A DNA stretch of 64,000 nucleotides from an uncultured Clostridia bacterium (GCA_904419075.1 CAJFQM010000001.1:179235-243234); one strand, 5' to 3'; counted from the first letter of the stretch, positions 8,591 through 17,528 are shown. Made by a program: numbers and translations. Notes: generated by a model not told the origin, from the sequence alone.

Positions 8591-9532
8591 TCATTCAAAC
8601 AAGGAAATCTGATTGGGATCGGATTTCAACAAACTTTTTTGATTTCCCGGTATTATAATATCCGTATCTTTGATTTCTCCGAGCAAAATGGGGGAATCGG
8701 GGTTACAATATTGAAAATTTTCAATCGCTTTTTGGTGATTTTTATTTGCATAACAATATTTACAGCCATTGAGGCAGGTATCGTAAGCCCCGATGTCTCG
8801 GCTTTCGATGCAATGACAGCCTTCTCTCAATCCCTTATGCTTGATTTCCCGAAACGTACAATGATTGGCCGCTCCCAATATTTCCAAAGTAGCACACCCC
8901 GAGGAGTGAATTCCGTAACGGCTGTAATCTCCGTTTGTACCGCAAGTCTGTATCCTGACGGCATATTTTCGGGCAATTCGCCCCAATCCTTCCGCCAACC
9001 TTTCTTTATCTGCTTCCGTCATAGGAATGAGTTCGGGCATATTGTTTTCCAGCCGCCTATACATCTCCACGAAGCTGAAAATGCATCGGTCTATGTAAGG
9101 AGCTAATTTTTCCGCCATGTACTCGAACGTTTCAAAATGCTTTTCTATCGTGTACTTTTCCGTCAGAAGCACGGGATCGTAGCGCCATGCGACTCTTTGG
9201 CGGCCTACGAGTTCGGAAAGTTCGATGAGCGTCTTTATGCTTTCATCGATCGAAGGAACGCCCGGTTCGATTTCTTTCCCGTACGCGGTAACGGTATAGT
9301 GAAAATAGGTTCTGTATTGATCGGTGATTTCGTGCAGACGCGGTAAAATCGGCCGATAATTTTTCGAACAGAACAGTACGGCATCTATCTTTTCCGGCGT
9401 AAGCTCATACTTGATTACTTTATTGGGAAACAGAGGGTTTCGAGTATATACGAAACCTTCTTTAAAGCGCTTTAACAGCCATTTGCTGAAATATTGCACG
9501 GTATCGGTCCGCGCACCCGTATTTAATATCAT
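8591..9532 (-). CDS. DUF1848 family protein
   Basis: A 313-residue protein matching DUF1848, an uncharacterised family with a TIM-barrel-like body and a Cys-rich C terminus. The N-terminal 'NTGARTDTVQYFSKW' block, 'WRYDPVL' and the C-terminal cluster (CHC...C..GCKYCYA) are visible. The last resembles a radical-SAM-like or metal-binding motif, but its position at the C terminus differs from classical radical SAM enzymes. Function is unknown. AAGGAG lies before the ATG. It lies downstream of lexA on the same strand with about 75 bases between them, so it may be read through from the lexA promoter. Confidence 0.8.
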   Translation of the reverse strand: MILNTGARTDTVQYFSKWLLKRFKEGFVYTRNPLFPNKVIKYELTPEKIDAVLFCSKNYRPILPRLHEITDQYRTYFHYTVTAYGKEIEPGVPSIDESIKTLIELSELVGRQRVAWRYDPVLLTEKYTIEKHFETFEYMAEKLAPYIDRCIFSFVEMYRRLENNMPELIPMTEADKERLAEGLGRIARKYAVRIQTCGTNGDYSRYGIHSSGCATLEILGAANHCTFREIKHKGLREGCHCIESRDIGAYDTCLNGCKYCYANKNHQKAIENFQYCNPDSPILLGEIKDTDIIIPGNQKSLLKSDPNQISLFE

Positions 9533-9608
9533 CGTTTTATACTCCTTTTTCGGAAGAAAAGGAAGAGGAATTTATGATTTATGCGGAGTTGTTTCTCTGC
9601 AATGCGTT

Positions 9609-10205
9609 TTAGGCCCTGTAATTGCGTATCAGACCGACGACTTTCCCGAGAATGGATACTTCCTCGGGAGCATATATCATATCTGCCAGAGCTTCATTTT
9701 CGGGGTGTAAAACGATTTTACCGTCCCGACGGAACAATCTCTTGACGGTGGCGGAATCTTCGACGAGGGCGACGACGATTTCTCCGTCCTGTGCCGTTTG
9801 CTGTTTCCGTACGACGATTTTATCCCCGTTCAGAATTCCTGCGTCTATCATGGACGTGCCTTGAACCCGCAACATAAACAAATCTTCTCCCTTGAACTCT
9901 CCCGCGGGAAAAGTATAATAATCCTCGTAATTTTCATAAGCAAAGACGGGCTGTCCCGCCGTGACGGTACCGATCAGAGGAATCGTGACCGCCGAGCTTC
10001 TCCCTATGCTGACCGAACGCTTTTTATTGTCCGTCTTGTTGAGATAACCGCGATCCTGCAATTTTTCTATGTAGCTGTGAACGGTCGCGGTTGATTTTAT
10101 TCCGCATTCTTTTCCGATTTCGCGCACGGAAGGCGTATATCCGTTTTCTTCCGAAAATTTACGGATATAGTCCATTACGTTCGTCAGTTTTTTTTCATCG
10201 ATCAT
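9609..10205 (-). CDS. lexA: LexA repressor, SOS response
   Basis: Represses DNA-damage genes and cleaves itself when RecA filaments form. The N-terminal winged helix-turn-helix (residues 1-65, 'YTPSVREIGKECGIKSTATV') is followed by the S24 peptidase domain with the A83-G84 cleavage site, catalytic S118 ('GTSM') and K155 ('SATVKR'). At 198 residues it has standard length, and GGAGG precedes the ATG. A LexA box overlaps its own promoter, giving autoregulation, and the box is shared with the divergent Cys-rich gene. Confidence 0.97.
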   Translation of the reverse strand: MIDEKKLTNVMDYIRKFSEENGYTPSVREIGKECGIKSTATVHSYIEKLQDRGYLNKTDNKKRSVSIGRSSAVTIPLIGTVTAGQPVFAYENYEDYYTFPAGEFKGEDLFMLRVQGTSMIDAGILNGDKIVVRKQQTAQDGEIVVALVEDSATVKRLFRRDGKIVLHPENEALADMIYAPEEVSILGKVVGLIRNYRA

Positions 10206-10238
10206 CGAATTTTTCCTCCTTCGGAACTCTTTGAATTT

Positions 10239-10278
10239 ATTATATCACATTTTTTCGGGAAAAGCAAACAAATGTTTA
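10239..10278 (-). promoter_or_regulatory. lexA promoter with overlapping SOS box
   Basis: On the minus strand TTGCTT (10262-10267) and TATAAT (10239-10244) are 17 bp apart. The palindrome CAAACAAATGTTTA (10265-10278) matches the Gram-positive LexA box CGAAC-R-N-R-Y-GTTY at nearly every position and covers the -35 element. Confidence 0.75.
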
Positions 10279-10288
10279 TAAAAAATCC

Positions 10289-10316
10289 TTGATTTTTGGA
10301 AAATTTATGCTATAAT
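10289..10316 (+). promoter_or_regulatory. extended -10 promoter of the Cys-rich protein gene
   Basis: TTGATT (10289-10294) and TATAAT (10311-10316) are 16 bp apart, with TGC just before the -10 box (extended -10). The SOS box ends 11 bp upstream of the -35 element. Confidence 0.6.
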
Positions 10317-10353
10317 TAAGAAGAATCAAAAACGTGGAGGCAGGAGATAGGAG

Positions 10354-10554
10354 ATGAAAGAAACGGAACATTCGCAAAAGTGCGTGCTGTATGATCGGGA
10401 CTGCATAGGTTGTCTGGAATGCGAGACGTGCGATCTCGATCCGAGTAAAGTCTGCGACAATTGCGGGAAATGTTTGAATTTCAAAGACGTCGCATCTATT
10501 AAAATCGATAAAGTCTATACAAATCCCGAAGAATACGAAGAGAAACGGCGATAA
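10354..10554 (+). CDS. small Cys-rich protein, divergent from lexA
   Basis: A 66-residue protein with eight cysteines, seven of them in three clusters: C-x-x-C-x-x-C (CIGCLEC), then C-x-x-C-x-x-x-C around 'CDNCGKC'. This spacing suggests a zinc ribbon or an Fe-S site. It has no signal peptide and a charged C-terminal tail. I do not recognise the family. GGAGGCAGGAGATAGGAG precedes the ATG. It is transcribed divergently from lexA across a shared SOS box, so LexA may control it. Its last codons form one arm of a terminator shared with hflX. Confidence 0.75.
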   Translation: MKETEHSQKCVLYDRDCIGCLECETCDLDPSKVCDNCGKCLNFKDVASIKIDKVYTNPEEYEEKRR

Positions 10555-10572
10555 TCATACGCCGTTTCTCTT
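10538..10572. terminator. bidirectional terminator built from the 3' ends of two genes
   Basis: AAGAGAAACGGCG (10538-10550) pairs perfectly with CGCCGTTTCTCTT (10560-10572). The left arm encodes the end of the Cys-rich protein and the right arm the end of HflX; their stop codons abut in the loop. Confidence 0.7.
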
Positions 10573-11805
10573 TGCTATATAGGGGGAAAATTTTTCTGCA
10601 TACATGGCGGGAATGACTGCTTGGATCGTTTGTCCGTCGTCGGTATATTCGACAGTCTTTTCGGTGAGCAGCGATTTTATTTTGCCGTAGTCATTCAGCC
10701 GAGTGTAGGGGACAAACAGTTCACAGAAAAGAAAATCCTGAGAAAAACGTTTGAGAATCTCTCTTTTCAGGCATTCTATTCCTAAATTTTCCTTGGCGGA
10801 AATGGCAATACTTCCATAAGGGAAAGAAGCATCCGACAAATTTTCGCTTTTGTTCATCACAACCAGATAGGGAGAAGAAAAATTCATTTCCTGCAAAGTA
10901 TCCAGCGTGGTTTTCAACTGCATGTCATATTCGCCCGTAGCGTCGCATACGATGAGCGCCAGATCGCAATTTAAGGCACTTTCCAAAGTCGATTTGAATG
11001 CCTCGATAAGATTGTGGGGCAAATCTTGCAAAAAACCTACCGTATCGACGAGCAGAAATTCCGCATCGTCGATGGAAAACGTTCTGGCCGTGGGATCGAG
11101 CGTGGCAAAAAGTTCGTTTTTGACGTATACGTTCGAGCCTGTCAAAAGGTTCATCAAAGTTGATTTTCCCGTATTGGTATAACCGACGAGAGCGATTGTT
11201 TTGACTGCGTTTTTCTTACGTCGTTTTGTTTGCAACGAACGACGTTTTTCCGTTTCTTTCAATTTATCTTCGAGATATTTCAATCTGCCGCGGATATATC
11301 TTCTGTCCGTCTCCAACTGAGTTTCTCCCGGACCGCGCGTCCCTACGCCGCCGCCGAGTCTGGAAAGAGCTTCGCCTTTTCCTTTCAGACGAGGATAGAT
11401 ATATTTAAGCTGAGCCAGTTCTACCTGTAATTTGCCCTCGCTGCTTTGCGCGTTCTTGGCGAATATATCGAGAATCAAGGTCGTTCTGTCGATAACTTTT
11501 CGATTGTCGAGAGCGGCGGAAATATTCAGAGTTTGGGAAGGGGAGAGTTCGCCGTTAAAGAGGATCGTAATTCCGTCCAATCCTTCGAGGCGTTCATTGA
11601 GTTCCCGAAGTTTTCCTTCACCCACAAACGTCGCGGGATTGATTTCCCGAACGTTTTGATAAATCGTTCCCGCGTATACCGCGCCGGCGCTTTCGATAAG
11701 CGACACGGCTTCTTCCTGCAATACCCTGTATTTTGAGGCATTTTGCTCGGTAATCGGCTGAATAATGTAAATTTTTTCAAGTTCTTTTTGAATGTTGTTG
11801 ATCAT
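10555..11805 (-). CDS. hflX: ribosome-associated GTPase HflX
   Basis: GTPase that binds 50S subunits and splits or rescues stalled ribosomes under stress. The HflX N-terminal domain contains the diagnostic 'GGGVGTRGPGETQLE' segment, followed by a coiled coil and the G domain: G1 'GYTNTGKST', G3 'DTVGFL', G4 'NKSE'. At 416 residues it has normal length. No clear ribosome binding site is seen before the ATG; it follows the tyrosine recombinase by 14 bases and may be coupled to it. Confidence 0.95.
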   Translation of the reverse strand: MINNIQKELEKIYIIQPITEQNASKYRVLQEEAVSLIESAGAVYAGTIYQNVREINPATFVGEGKLRELNERLEGLDGITILFNGELSPSQTLNISAALDNRKVIDRTTLILDIFAKNAQSSEGKLQVELAQLKYIYPRLKGKGEALSRLGGGVGTRGPGETQLETDRRYIRGRLKYLEDKLKETEKRRSLQTKRRKKNAVKTIALVGYTNTGKSTLMNLLTGSNVYVKNELFATLDPTARTFSIDDAEFLLVDTVGFLQDLPHNLIEAFKSTLESALNCDLALIVCDATGEYDMQLKTTLDTLQEMNFSSPYLVVMNKSENLSDASFPYGSIAISAKENLGIECLKREILKRFSQDFLFCELFVPYTRLNDYGKIKSLLTEKTVEYTDDGQTIQAVIPAMYAEKFSPYIAKRNGV

Positions 11806-11819
11806 ATGGTTAGTTTGCT

Positions 11820-12881
11820 TTATTTTTCGTCTTTATTTTCTTCGATTCGCAATTTTACGGCATTGGCAACTCTTTTCCGATTATCCTCGGTAATTGCCGC
11901 ATAATGTTTTTTCGTGGTATTGACGTCTTTATGTCCGAGGACATCGGCCACGACGTAAATATCGCCCGTTTCATTATACAGACGAGTTCCGTAAGTGCTG
12001 CGAAGTTTGTGAGGCGTAATTTTTTTCAGCGGCGTTACTATGCTGCTGTATTTTTTTACGAGAATTTCTACCGAACGGACATTGATGCGTTTATATTGCA
12101 TCGAAAGGAAAAACGCGTTTTCTCCCTGAGGAATTTTGGGATCGTTTGATTTTTCTGCAATATATTCTTCCAAGGCATATCTGACTTCGTCCGAAAAATA
12201 TAAAATTGCGTTGTTTCCGCCTTTTCTCGTCACGATAAAAGAATTATTGGAAAAATCAAAACTATCGTTATCCAGACCGACCAATTCACTGATACGGATA
12301 CCCGTTCCCAAAAAGAGGGTAATGATGGCGATATCGCGAATTTTCGTCTTGTCGTGATATCCGGAAGCGTGCCGCGAAAGGCCCGAACCCGATTCTGCGA
12401 TATCGATCAGCTTAGATACTTCGTCTGCTTCTAATCGAATAATTTCTTTTTCATGAAGTTTCGGCGTCTGTACCTTGGAGGAATTATCTACCTCGATAAG
12501 TCCCTTATTAAAAAAATATTTGAACATGGCCCGAACGGCGGATAATTTTCTCGCTTTGGCTCGTTCGTCGCACGAAAGACTTTTTTCGTTGAAGCGATAG
12601 TGGGACAGATAACTCAAAAAGAATTCTATGTCGTTATTTGTCACGCCTTCCAAATCTTCTAAAGTCAAATCCAAAACATCTTTTTTCCGATATTTTCTTT
12701 TACATAAGAAATCGAAAAAAATTCTGAGATCATATGCGTATTTTAACCTCGTCTGACAGCTCGTCCGCTGTTCGATTCCCAAAAAATAATCTTCGCAGAA
12801 AGAGGGAAGACTTTCCAGCAATTCATTCGTCTTATCAATATCCTGAATATTACGTTTGATATAGTAGTTATCTCGTTTCAT
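11820..12881 (-). CDS. tyrosine recombinase (XerC/XerD-like integrase)
   Basis: Site-specific recombinase with a SAM-like core-binding domain (about residues 20-130) and a catalytic domain carrying R196 ('GTGIRISEL'), K220, H291-x-x-R294 ('HKLR'), H317 ('LGH') and nucleophile Y327. All catalytic residues are present. At 353 residues it is longer than classical XerC/D (about 300), with an N-terminal extension. It lies in a conserved housekeeping setting (lexA, hflX) with no mobile-element genes nearby, so it may be a chromosomal Xer-like enzyme. The promoter predicts a leaderless mRNA, and a 34-bp palindrome lies about 140 bases upstream. Confidence 0.92.
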   Translation of the reverse strand: MKRDNYYIKRNIQDIDKTNELLESLPSFCEDYFLGIEQRTSCQTRLKYAYDLRIFFDFLCKRKYRKKDVLDLTLEDLEGVTNNDIEFFLSYLSHYRFNEKSLSCDERAKARKLSAVRAMFKYFFNKGLIEVDNSSKVQTPKLHEKEIIRLEADEVSKLIDIAESGSGLSRHASGYHDKTKIRDIAIITLFLGTGIRISELVGLDNDSFDFSNNSFIVTRKGGNNAILYFSDEVRYALEEYIAEKSNDPKIPQGENAFFLSMQYKRINVRSVEILVKKYSSIVTPLKKITPHKLRSTYGTRLYNETGDIYVVADVLGHKDVNTTKKHYAAITEDNRKRVANAVKLRIEENKDEK

Positions 12882-12887
12882 AAAACT

Positions 12888-12916
12888 ATTGTACCGCGAA
12901 AATATTTTTCTGTCAA
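12888..12916 (-). promoter_or_regulatory. strong promoter predicting a leaderless recombinase mRNA
   Basis: On the minus strand TTGACA (12911-12916) and TACAAT (12888-12893) are 17 bp apart. Six bases separate the -10 box from the ATG, and no Shine-Dalgarno is present. Confidence 0.65.
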
Positions 12917-13017
12917 CAGAAAGCAGGGTTTTTCCGAAAAGTTTTCAAGAATGAGCAAAAGGGTTCCCTAAAAAACCTTTAATTTCAAGGATTTTCGGCT
13001 CAATGGGGTACAGGAAG

Positions 13018-13051
13018 AACTATTCGTAAAATGCAGCTTTTACGAATAGTT
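13018..13051. repeat. 34-bp perfect palindrome with 6-bp centre (14-6-14)
   Basis: AACTATTCGTAAAA (13018-13031), spacer TGCAGC, then TTTTACGAATAGTT (13038-13051). There is no T run after it on either strand, so it is a poor intrinsic terminator. The geometry resembles a recombinase core site (lox 13-8-13, dif 11-6-11), and a tyrosine recombinase gene starts about 140 bases away. It could also be an operator. Confidence 0.6.
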
Positions 13052-13074
13052 TGTGTAAAAAAGGGAGTTTTAGC

Positions 13075-14952
13075 CTAAAAATTAGCGATTTCAGAAAAAA
13101 TTCCGAAAGTATGCGGCTTGATTTCAAGGATATTTTCAAAATTTTTGTCGTTCAGATAATCATGGAATTTGCCGGAGAGTTTAACGAACAATCCTTCGGC
13201 GGAATTGTTGGTATAAATATAGACCCGAGTTCCGTTATAACTTCTTTGAAATAAGAAAAAGCCGCCTTGCACATAAAGTTCTTTATAAATTCCCGCGGCA
13301 AAAACTTCTCGGAATAAAGTCCTGATTTCCCCTAAATTTTTGTAATAAGAGATTAAATCTTCGTTAAGGTTATCCCAATCGAAACATTTTCGGCAAAAAG
13401 GATCGATATAGCCTTCCGTTCCGTTTTCATCCCCATAATAGATACAAGGAACTCCCGGAAAGGAATATTGCAGTAAAGCCGCCATTTTGACTTTTTCGAT
13501 CGCGGCAGCCTTTTCAGATTCATTGAGACGAAAAGATTCATCTGCCATTTCTTCTTTGTTATAGCAAGATTTTTCGCCCAAGACGGTCAAGATTCTCGCC
13601 GTATCGTGAGTTCCGAGAATATTCATTAAGCAATCGAGAGTCTGTTTTGGATAATGATCTTGGAGTAACCGAGCCGTATCGGCCAAATCTTCCGCATTGC
13701 CCGTAATAATATATCGGATGACGGCATCCTTTAAAGGATAATTCATAACGCTGTCGAGTTCGTACCCTTGCAAATATTCTCGGCGTTTCGAATAAGAAAC
13801 TTTATTGGATGCGTCTTCCCATACTTCTCCGATAATCATGGCTTCGGAATTTGTATCTTTGACCGCTTTTCTCAATTTTTTCAGAAAAAAGTCGGGTAAC
13901 TCATCGGCTACATCGAGTCTGTATCCACCGATTCCGTAAGATAGCCAAGTTTTCAAGACGCCGTTCTCTCCAAAAATAAATTCTTGATAAGCGGCGGAGT
14001 TTTCATTGACTTCAGGTAAAATGTCGATTCCCCACCAACTGCTGTATTTATCGGGAAAATCCTGAAAGGTATACCATGAGAAATACGGCGATTCTTTCGA
14101 CTGGTACGCCCCCAAGGAAGGATATTTTCCGTATTTATTGAAATAGACGCTGTTATCGCCCGTATGATTAAATACGCCGTCCAAAATGATCCGTATTCCG
14201 TATTTTTCCGCTTCCTTCGTAAGTTCGGCGAAATCTTCGTTCGTTCCCAAAAACGGATCGACCTTCATATAATCCGACGTATCATACCGATGATTGGAAG
14301 CGGCTTCGAAAATCGGATTCAGATAGATTGCCGTAATATGCAGGGATTTCAAATACGGAAGTTTACTCTGAATTCCTTTGAAATTTCCCCCGAAGAAATC
14401 GTTGTTTGAAATTTTTCCTTTTTCGTCAGGGCGAAAATTCGGGATTCCGCCCCAATCGGAACGAGTTATCCGACCTTCTATGTTTGGCATAGTTCCTTTT
14501 TTACAAAAGCGATCGGGAAAAATCTGATAGAGAATCCCCCCTTTGAACCAATTCGGAGTTCGATAATTTTTCGCATAGACCGTCAGTTGGAATTCTGCTT
14601 CGGGTAAAAATGACTCTTTTCCGATTCCCCCTCTTCCCGGAACAATATATTCTGTATCCAATTGAAAATGATAGTAATAAAGTCCGGGGTCATGAATTTT
14701 CAGGCGAATCGTCCAACCGTATTCTGTCCGTTTCATGAGATAGAGATTTCGTTTTTCTCCGTCCTTTCCCAAAAAAAGAATCCCGTCTTTATCGGGGGCT
14801 GTACACTCTTCCCGCAAAGGAGTTTGCATATTATAGGAAAACTCCTTTTGGCTTTTCAAAACAAAGAGCGAAATTCGCAGTTCATCGCCTTGACGGACGG
14901 CTCCGATGATATTTTTACATAAGGAATCCAAAGGATTGAAATAGACATTCAT
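13075..14952 (-). CDS. glycoside hydrolase family 13 (neopullulanase/alpha-amylase-like)
   Basis: Hydrolyses alpha-1,4 (and perhaps alpha-1,6) glucan bonds; likely trims glycogen-derived dextrins in the cytoplasm, as no signal peptide is seen. An N-terminal beta-sandwich (residues 1-130) is followed by the GH13 barrel with region I 'DGVFNHTG', region II 'GYRLDVADE' (nucleophile Asp), region III 'IIGEVWED' (acid Glu) and region IV 'LGTHDTA'. I take the ATG at 14952, giving 625 residues, because the upstream TTG at 15015 lies inside the glgP terminator hairpin. No strong ribosome binding site precedes it. It is last in the glycogen cluster. Confidence 0.9.
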   Translation of the reverse strand: MNVYFNPLDSLCKNIIGAVRQGDELRISLFVLKSQKEFSYNMQTPLREECTAPDKDGILFLGKDGEKRNLYLMKRTEYGWTIRLKIHDPGLYYYHFQLDTEYIVPGRGGIGKESFLPEAEFQLTVYAKNYRTPNWFKGGILYQIFPDRFCKKGTMPNIEGRITRSDWGGIPNFRPDEKGKISNNDFFGGNFKGIQSKLPYLKSLHITAIYLNPIFEAASNHRYDTSDYMKVDPFLGTNEDFAELTKEAEKYGIRIILDGVFNHTGDNSVYFNKYGKYPSLGAYQSKESPYFSWYTFQDFPDKYSSWWGIDILPEVNENSAAYQEFIFGENGVLKTWLSYGIGGYRLDVADELPDFFLKKLRKAVKDTNSEAMIIGEVWEDASNKVSYSKRREYLQGYELDSVMNYPLKDAVIRYIITGNAEDLADTARLLQDHYPKQTLDCLMNILGTHDTARILTVLGEKSCYNKEEMADESFRLNESEKAAAIEKVKMAALLQYSFPGVPCIYYGDENGTEGYIDPFCRKCFDWDNLNEDLISYYKNLGEIRTLFREVFAAGIYKELYVQGGFFLFQRSYNGTRVYIYTNNSAEGLFVKLSGKFHDYLNDKNFENILEIKPHTFGIFSEIANF

Positions 14953-14982
14953 ACGTTTGAACCAAAATACGAAAACTAATGA

Positions 14983-15012
14983 AAAGCTGTAAAAAATACT
15001 TTTTACAGCTTT
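14983..15012 (-). terminator. terminator downstream of glgP
   Basis: AAAGCTGTAAAAA pairs with TTTTTACAGCTTT around a four-base loop, just after the glgP stop codon on the minus strand; only a short T tract follows. Confidence 0.55.
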
Positions 15013-15037
15013 CAAAAATTTATTTTTTTATTGTTTT

Positions 15038-17467
15038 TTACCGAAGAGCTTTTAAGTGCCAAATATTATCGGCATATTCACGAATGCTTCTGTCCGCGGC
15101 AAAGTAACCTGCGGCCGAAATATTCCGAAGCGCTTTTTGGTTCCAGCTCCTTTTATCCGATTCATATAATGCGGACATTTTATGCTGAATGCTTAGATAA
15201 GATTCATAGTCCGCCATACACATATAGGGATCGGCGACGGGAGAACCCGTCAAAAGATAATTCGCGATATCCGCAAAAGATTCTCCGTTGAACCCTACGA
15301 TTAGAGATTCGATGACTTTCCGAAGCCCCGGATCCTGGTTATAATAGACACTGGAAGAATATCCGTTTCTCCAAATTTGAGAAACTTCCTCTGCTTTCAA
15401 GCCGAAAATAAACAAATTCTCTTCGCCTGCCTGTTCTGTCATCTCCACGTTGGCTCCGTCCAAGGTTCCGACAGTCAAAGCTCCGTTGATCATGAATTTC
15501 ATGTTCCCGGTACCGCTCGCTTCTTTGCCAGCCAAGGAGATCTGTTCGGAAATTTCCGAAGCCGGCATCAGCATTTCGGACATGGTTACATTATAATCTT
15601 CCATGTAAACGACGTTGAGCTTTTCGCGGATTTTCGGATTTTTGCGGATTTCTTCCGAAAGGAAACAGATCAGTTTAATGATCTTTTTTGCCATATAATA
15701 TCCTGCCGCCGCTTTTGCCGCAAAAATATAAGTTTTGGGCAATACGGGAAGTTCCGGGTTTTCTTTCAACGCAAGATAATCCGTTATGATATGCAAAACG
15801 TTGAGCAGCTGGCGTTTATATTCGTGCATTCGCTTGGCCTGAACATCGAAAACGGTAGTCGGATCGATGATAATTCCTTGTTTCTTATAGGCATAATCCG
15901 CAAACTGCTGCTTTTTAAGCGCCTTGATTTCATCCAGACGTCTGAGGACACTGTCATCGTTTTCAAAATTTTTGAATTTTGACAATTCCGAAGCGTCTTT
16001 TGCATATCCCGTTCCTATGCATTCGTCGAGGAGTGCGCACAATTCGGGATTTGACTGATTTAACCAACGTCGATGGGCAATTCCGTTGGTGACGTTTGTA
16101 AATTTTTCGGGCGTATAATCGTAAAAATCATGAAAAATACTCTTTTTGATGATATCGCTGTGAAGTTTTGATACGCCGTTTACGCAATGGGAACCATATA
16201 CGGAAAGGTTCGCCATTTTTATCGTATTATAAGAGATAATTGCCATTCTCGAAATCTTATCCCAATCCCCCGGGAAACGAGTCCAAAGATCTTCGCAGAA
16301 ACGTCTGTTGATTTCTTTAAGAATGGAATAAATCCTGGGCAATTTTCTGGCGATAAGGTCTTCCGGCCATGTTTCCAAAGCCTCCGCCAAGACCGTGTGG
16401 TTGGTATAAGCGCATACGGAAGTCGTAATGGCCCACGCCTCCTCCCAACTCATACCGTTTTCGTCGATCAAAAGGCGCATAAGTTCGGGAATTGCCAGCG
16501 CCGGATGCGTATCATTGAGATGAATGGCCGCAAGTTGAGGCAATAATTTCAAAGAGCCGTAACGACGTTTATGATCTCTCAAAATATTTTGCAACGAGGC
16601 GGAAACCAAAAAATACTGTTGCTTTAAGCGCAACGACTTCCCTTCCATGTGATTGTCCGCCGGATAAAGAACTTTGGAGATCAGATCCGCTTCGTTGTCC
16701 TCCTGCATTACGGCATTATAATCCCCCTGCGAGAACAGCTTCATGTCGAAATTCTGTATACCTTTCGCTTTCCAGAGCCGAAGCACGGAGACCGCTTTAC
16801 TGTTGTACCCCGAAACCATCATATCATAGGCGACCGCCTGTACTTCTTTTGCGTCATGATATACGGTTTCAAGGCCGTGCTCCGTCCATTTTTCTTCGAC
16901 GTATCCGTCGAATTTGACGGTATAGATATTGTCGCTTCTCTGCGTCAGCCACACTTCTCCGCCGGGAAGCCACACGTCGGGCAGTTCCGTCTGCCAGCCG
17001 TCGATGATTTTTTGTTTGAACAGCCCGTATTCGTAACGGATAGAAAATCCCATCGCGGGATAATCTCCCGTCGCCAACGCGTCGAGAAAACATGCCGCCA
17101 ACCGCCCGAGTCCGCCGTTTCCGAGCCCCGCATCGGGTTCCAGCTCGTATAAGTCGGATAACGTAACGCCGTAAGGCTTTAACGCTTCCTCGAACGATTT
17201 TTCCACGCCCAAATTGAAGACGCTGTTCTTTAAGGAGCGTCCCAATAAAAACTCCATGCACAGATAATAGACGCGCTTGGCTTTTTTCGCCTTCATCTCG
17301 TTATGAAACAGCTGCCTCTTTTCGAGCATAATATCCCGAACGCTCATGACGACGGCTTTATAAATCTGTTCTTTGGTCGCTTCCGACGGCGTTACGCCGA
17401 AATATCGGGAAAGCTTTCCTTTAATCAGCTCCTTCGCGTCCGACTCCGTGATTTTGTTTTTACTCAT
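15038..17467 (-). CDS. glgP: glycogen/starch phosphorylase
   Basis: Releases glucose-1-phosphate from the non-reducing ends of glycogen. The PLP site 'EASGTGNMKFMINGAL', with its lysine, and 'TLDGANVEM' are intact near residue 655, and the N-terminal 'YYLCMEFLLGRSL' and 'DAGLGNGGLGRLAACFLD' are classic. At 809 residues it has normal length. It has its own consensus promoter (17500-17528) in addition to any read-through from glgA, so breakdown could be expressed separately from synthesis. AGGAG precedes the ATG. Confidence 0.96.
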   Translation of the reverse strand: MSKNKITESDAKELIKGKLSRYFGVTPSEATKEQIYKAVVMSVRDIMLEKRQLFHNEMKAKKAKRVYYLCMEFLLGRSLKNSVFNLGVEKSFEEALKPYGVTLSDLYELEPDAGLGNGGLGRLAACFLDALATGDYPAMGFSIRYEYGLFKQKIIDGWQTELPDVWLPGGEVWLTQRSDNIYTVKFDGYVEEKWTEHGLETVYHDAKEVQAVAYDMMVSGYNSKAVSVLRLWKAKGIQNFDMKLFSQGDYNAVMQEDNEADLISKVLYPADNHMEGKSLRLKQQYFLVSASLQNILRDHKRRYGSLKLLPQLAAIHLNDTHPALAIPELMRLLIDENGMSWEEAWAITTSVCAYTNHTVLAEALETWPEDLIARKLPRIYSILKEINRRFCEDLWTRFPGDWDKISRMAIISYNTIKMANLSVYGSHCVNGVSKLHSDIIKKSIFHDFYDYTPEKFTNVTNGIAHRRWLNQSNPELCALLDECIGTGYAKDASELSKFKNFENDDSVLRRLDEIKALKKQQFADYAYKKQGIIIDPTTVFDVQAKRMHEYKRQLLNVLHIITDYLALKENPELPVLPKTYIFAAKAAAGYYMAKKIIKLICFLSEEIRKNPKIREKLNVVYMEDYNVTMSEMLMPASEISEQISLAGKEASGTGNMKFMINGALTVGTLDGANVEMTEQAGEENLFIFGLKAEEVSQIWRNGYSSSVYYNQDPGLRKVIESLIVGFNGESFADIANYLLTGSPVADPYMCMADYESYLSIQHKMSALYESDKRSWNQKALRNISAAGYFAADRSIREYADNIWHLKALR

Positions 17468-17499
17468 AAATGTTCCATTCTCCTGATTTATTCCGCTGT

Positions 17500-17528
17500 A
17501 TTATACCATACGGAATTCTGATTGTCAA
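17500..17528 (-). promoter_or_regulatory. consensus promoter for glgP
   Basis: On the minus strand TTGACA (17523-17528) and TATAAT (17500-17505) are 17 bp apart, in the glgA-glgP gap. Confidence 0.75.

Noticed and set aside
13018..13051. Intrinsic terminator of the GH13 gene
   Set aside because: The stem is strong but there is no T run on the minus strand after it; kept as a palindrome of unknown role.
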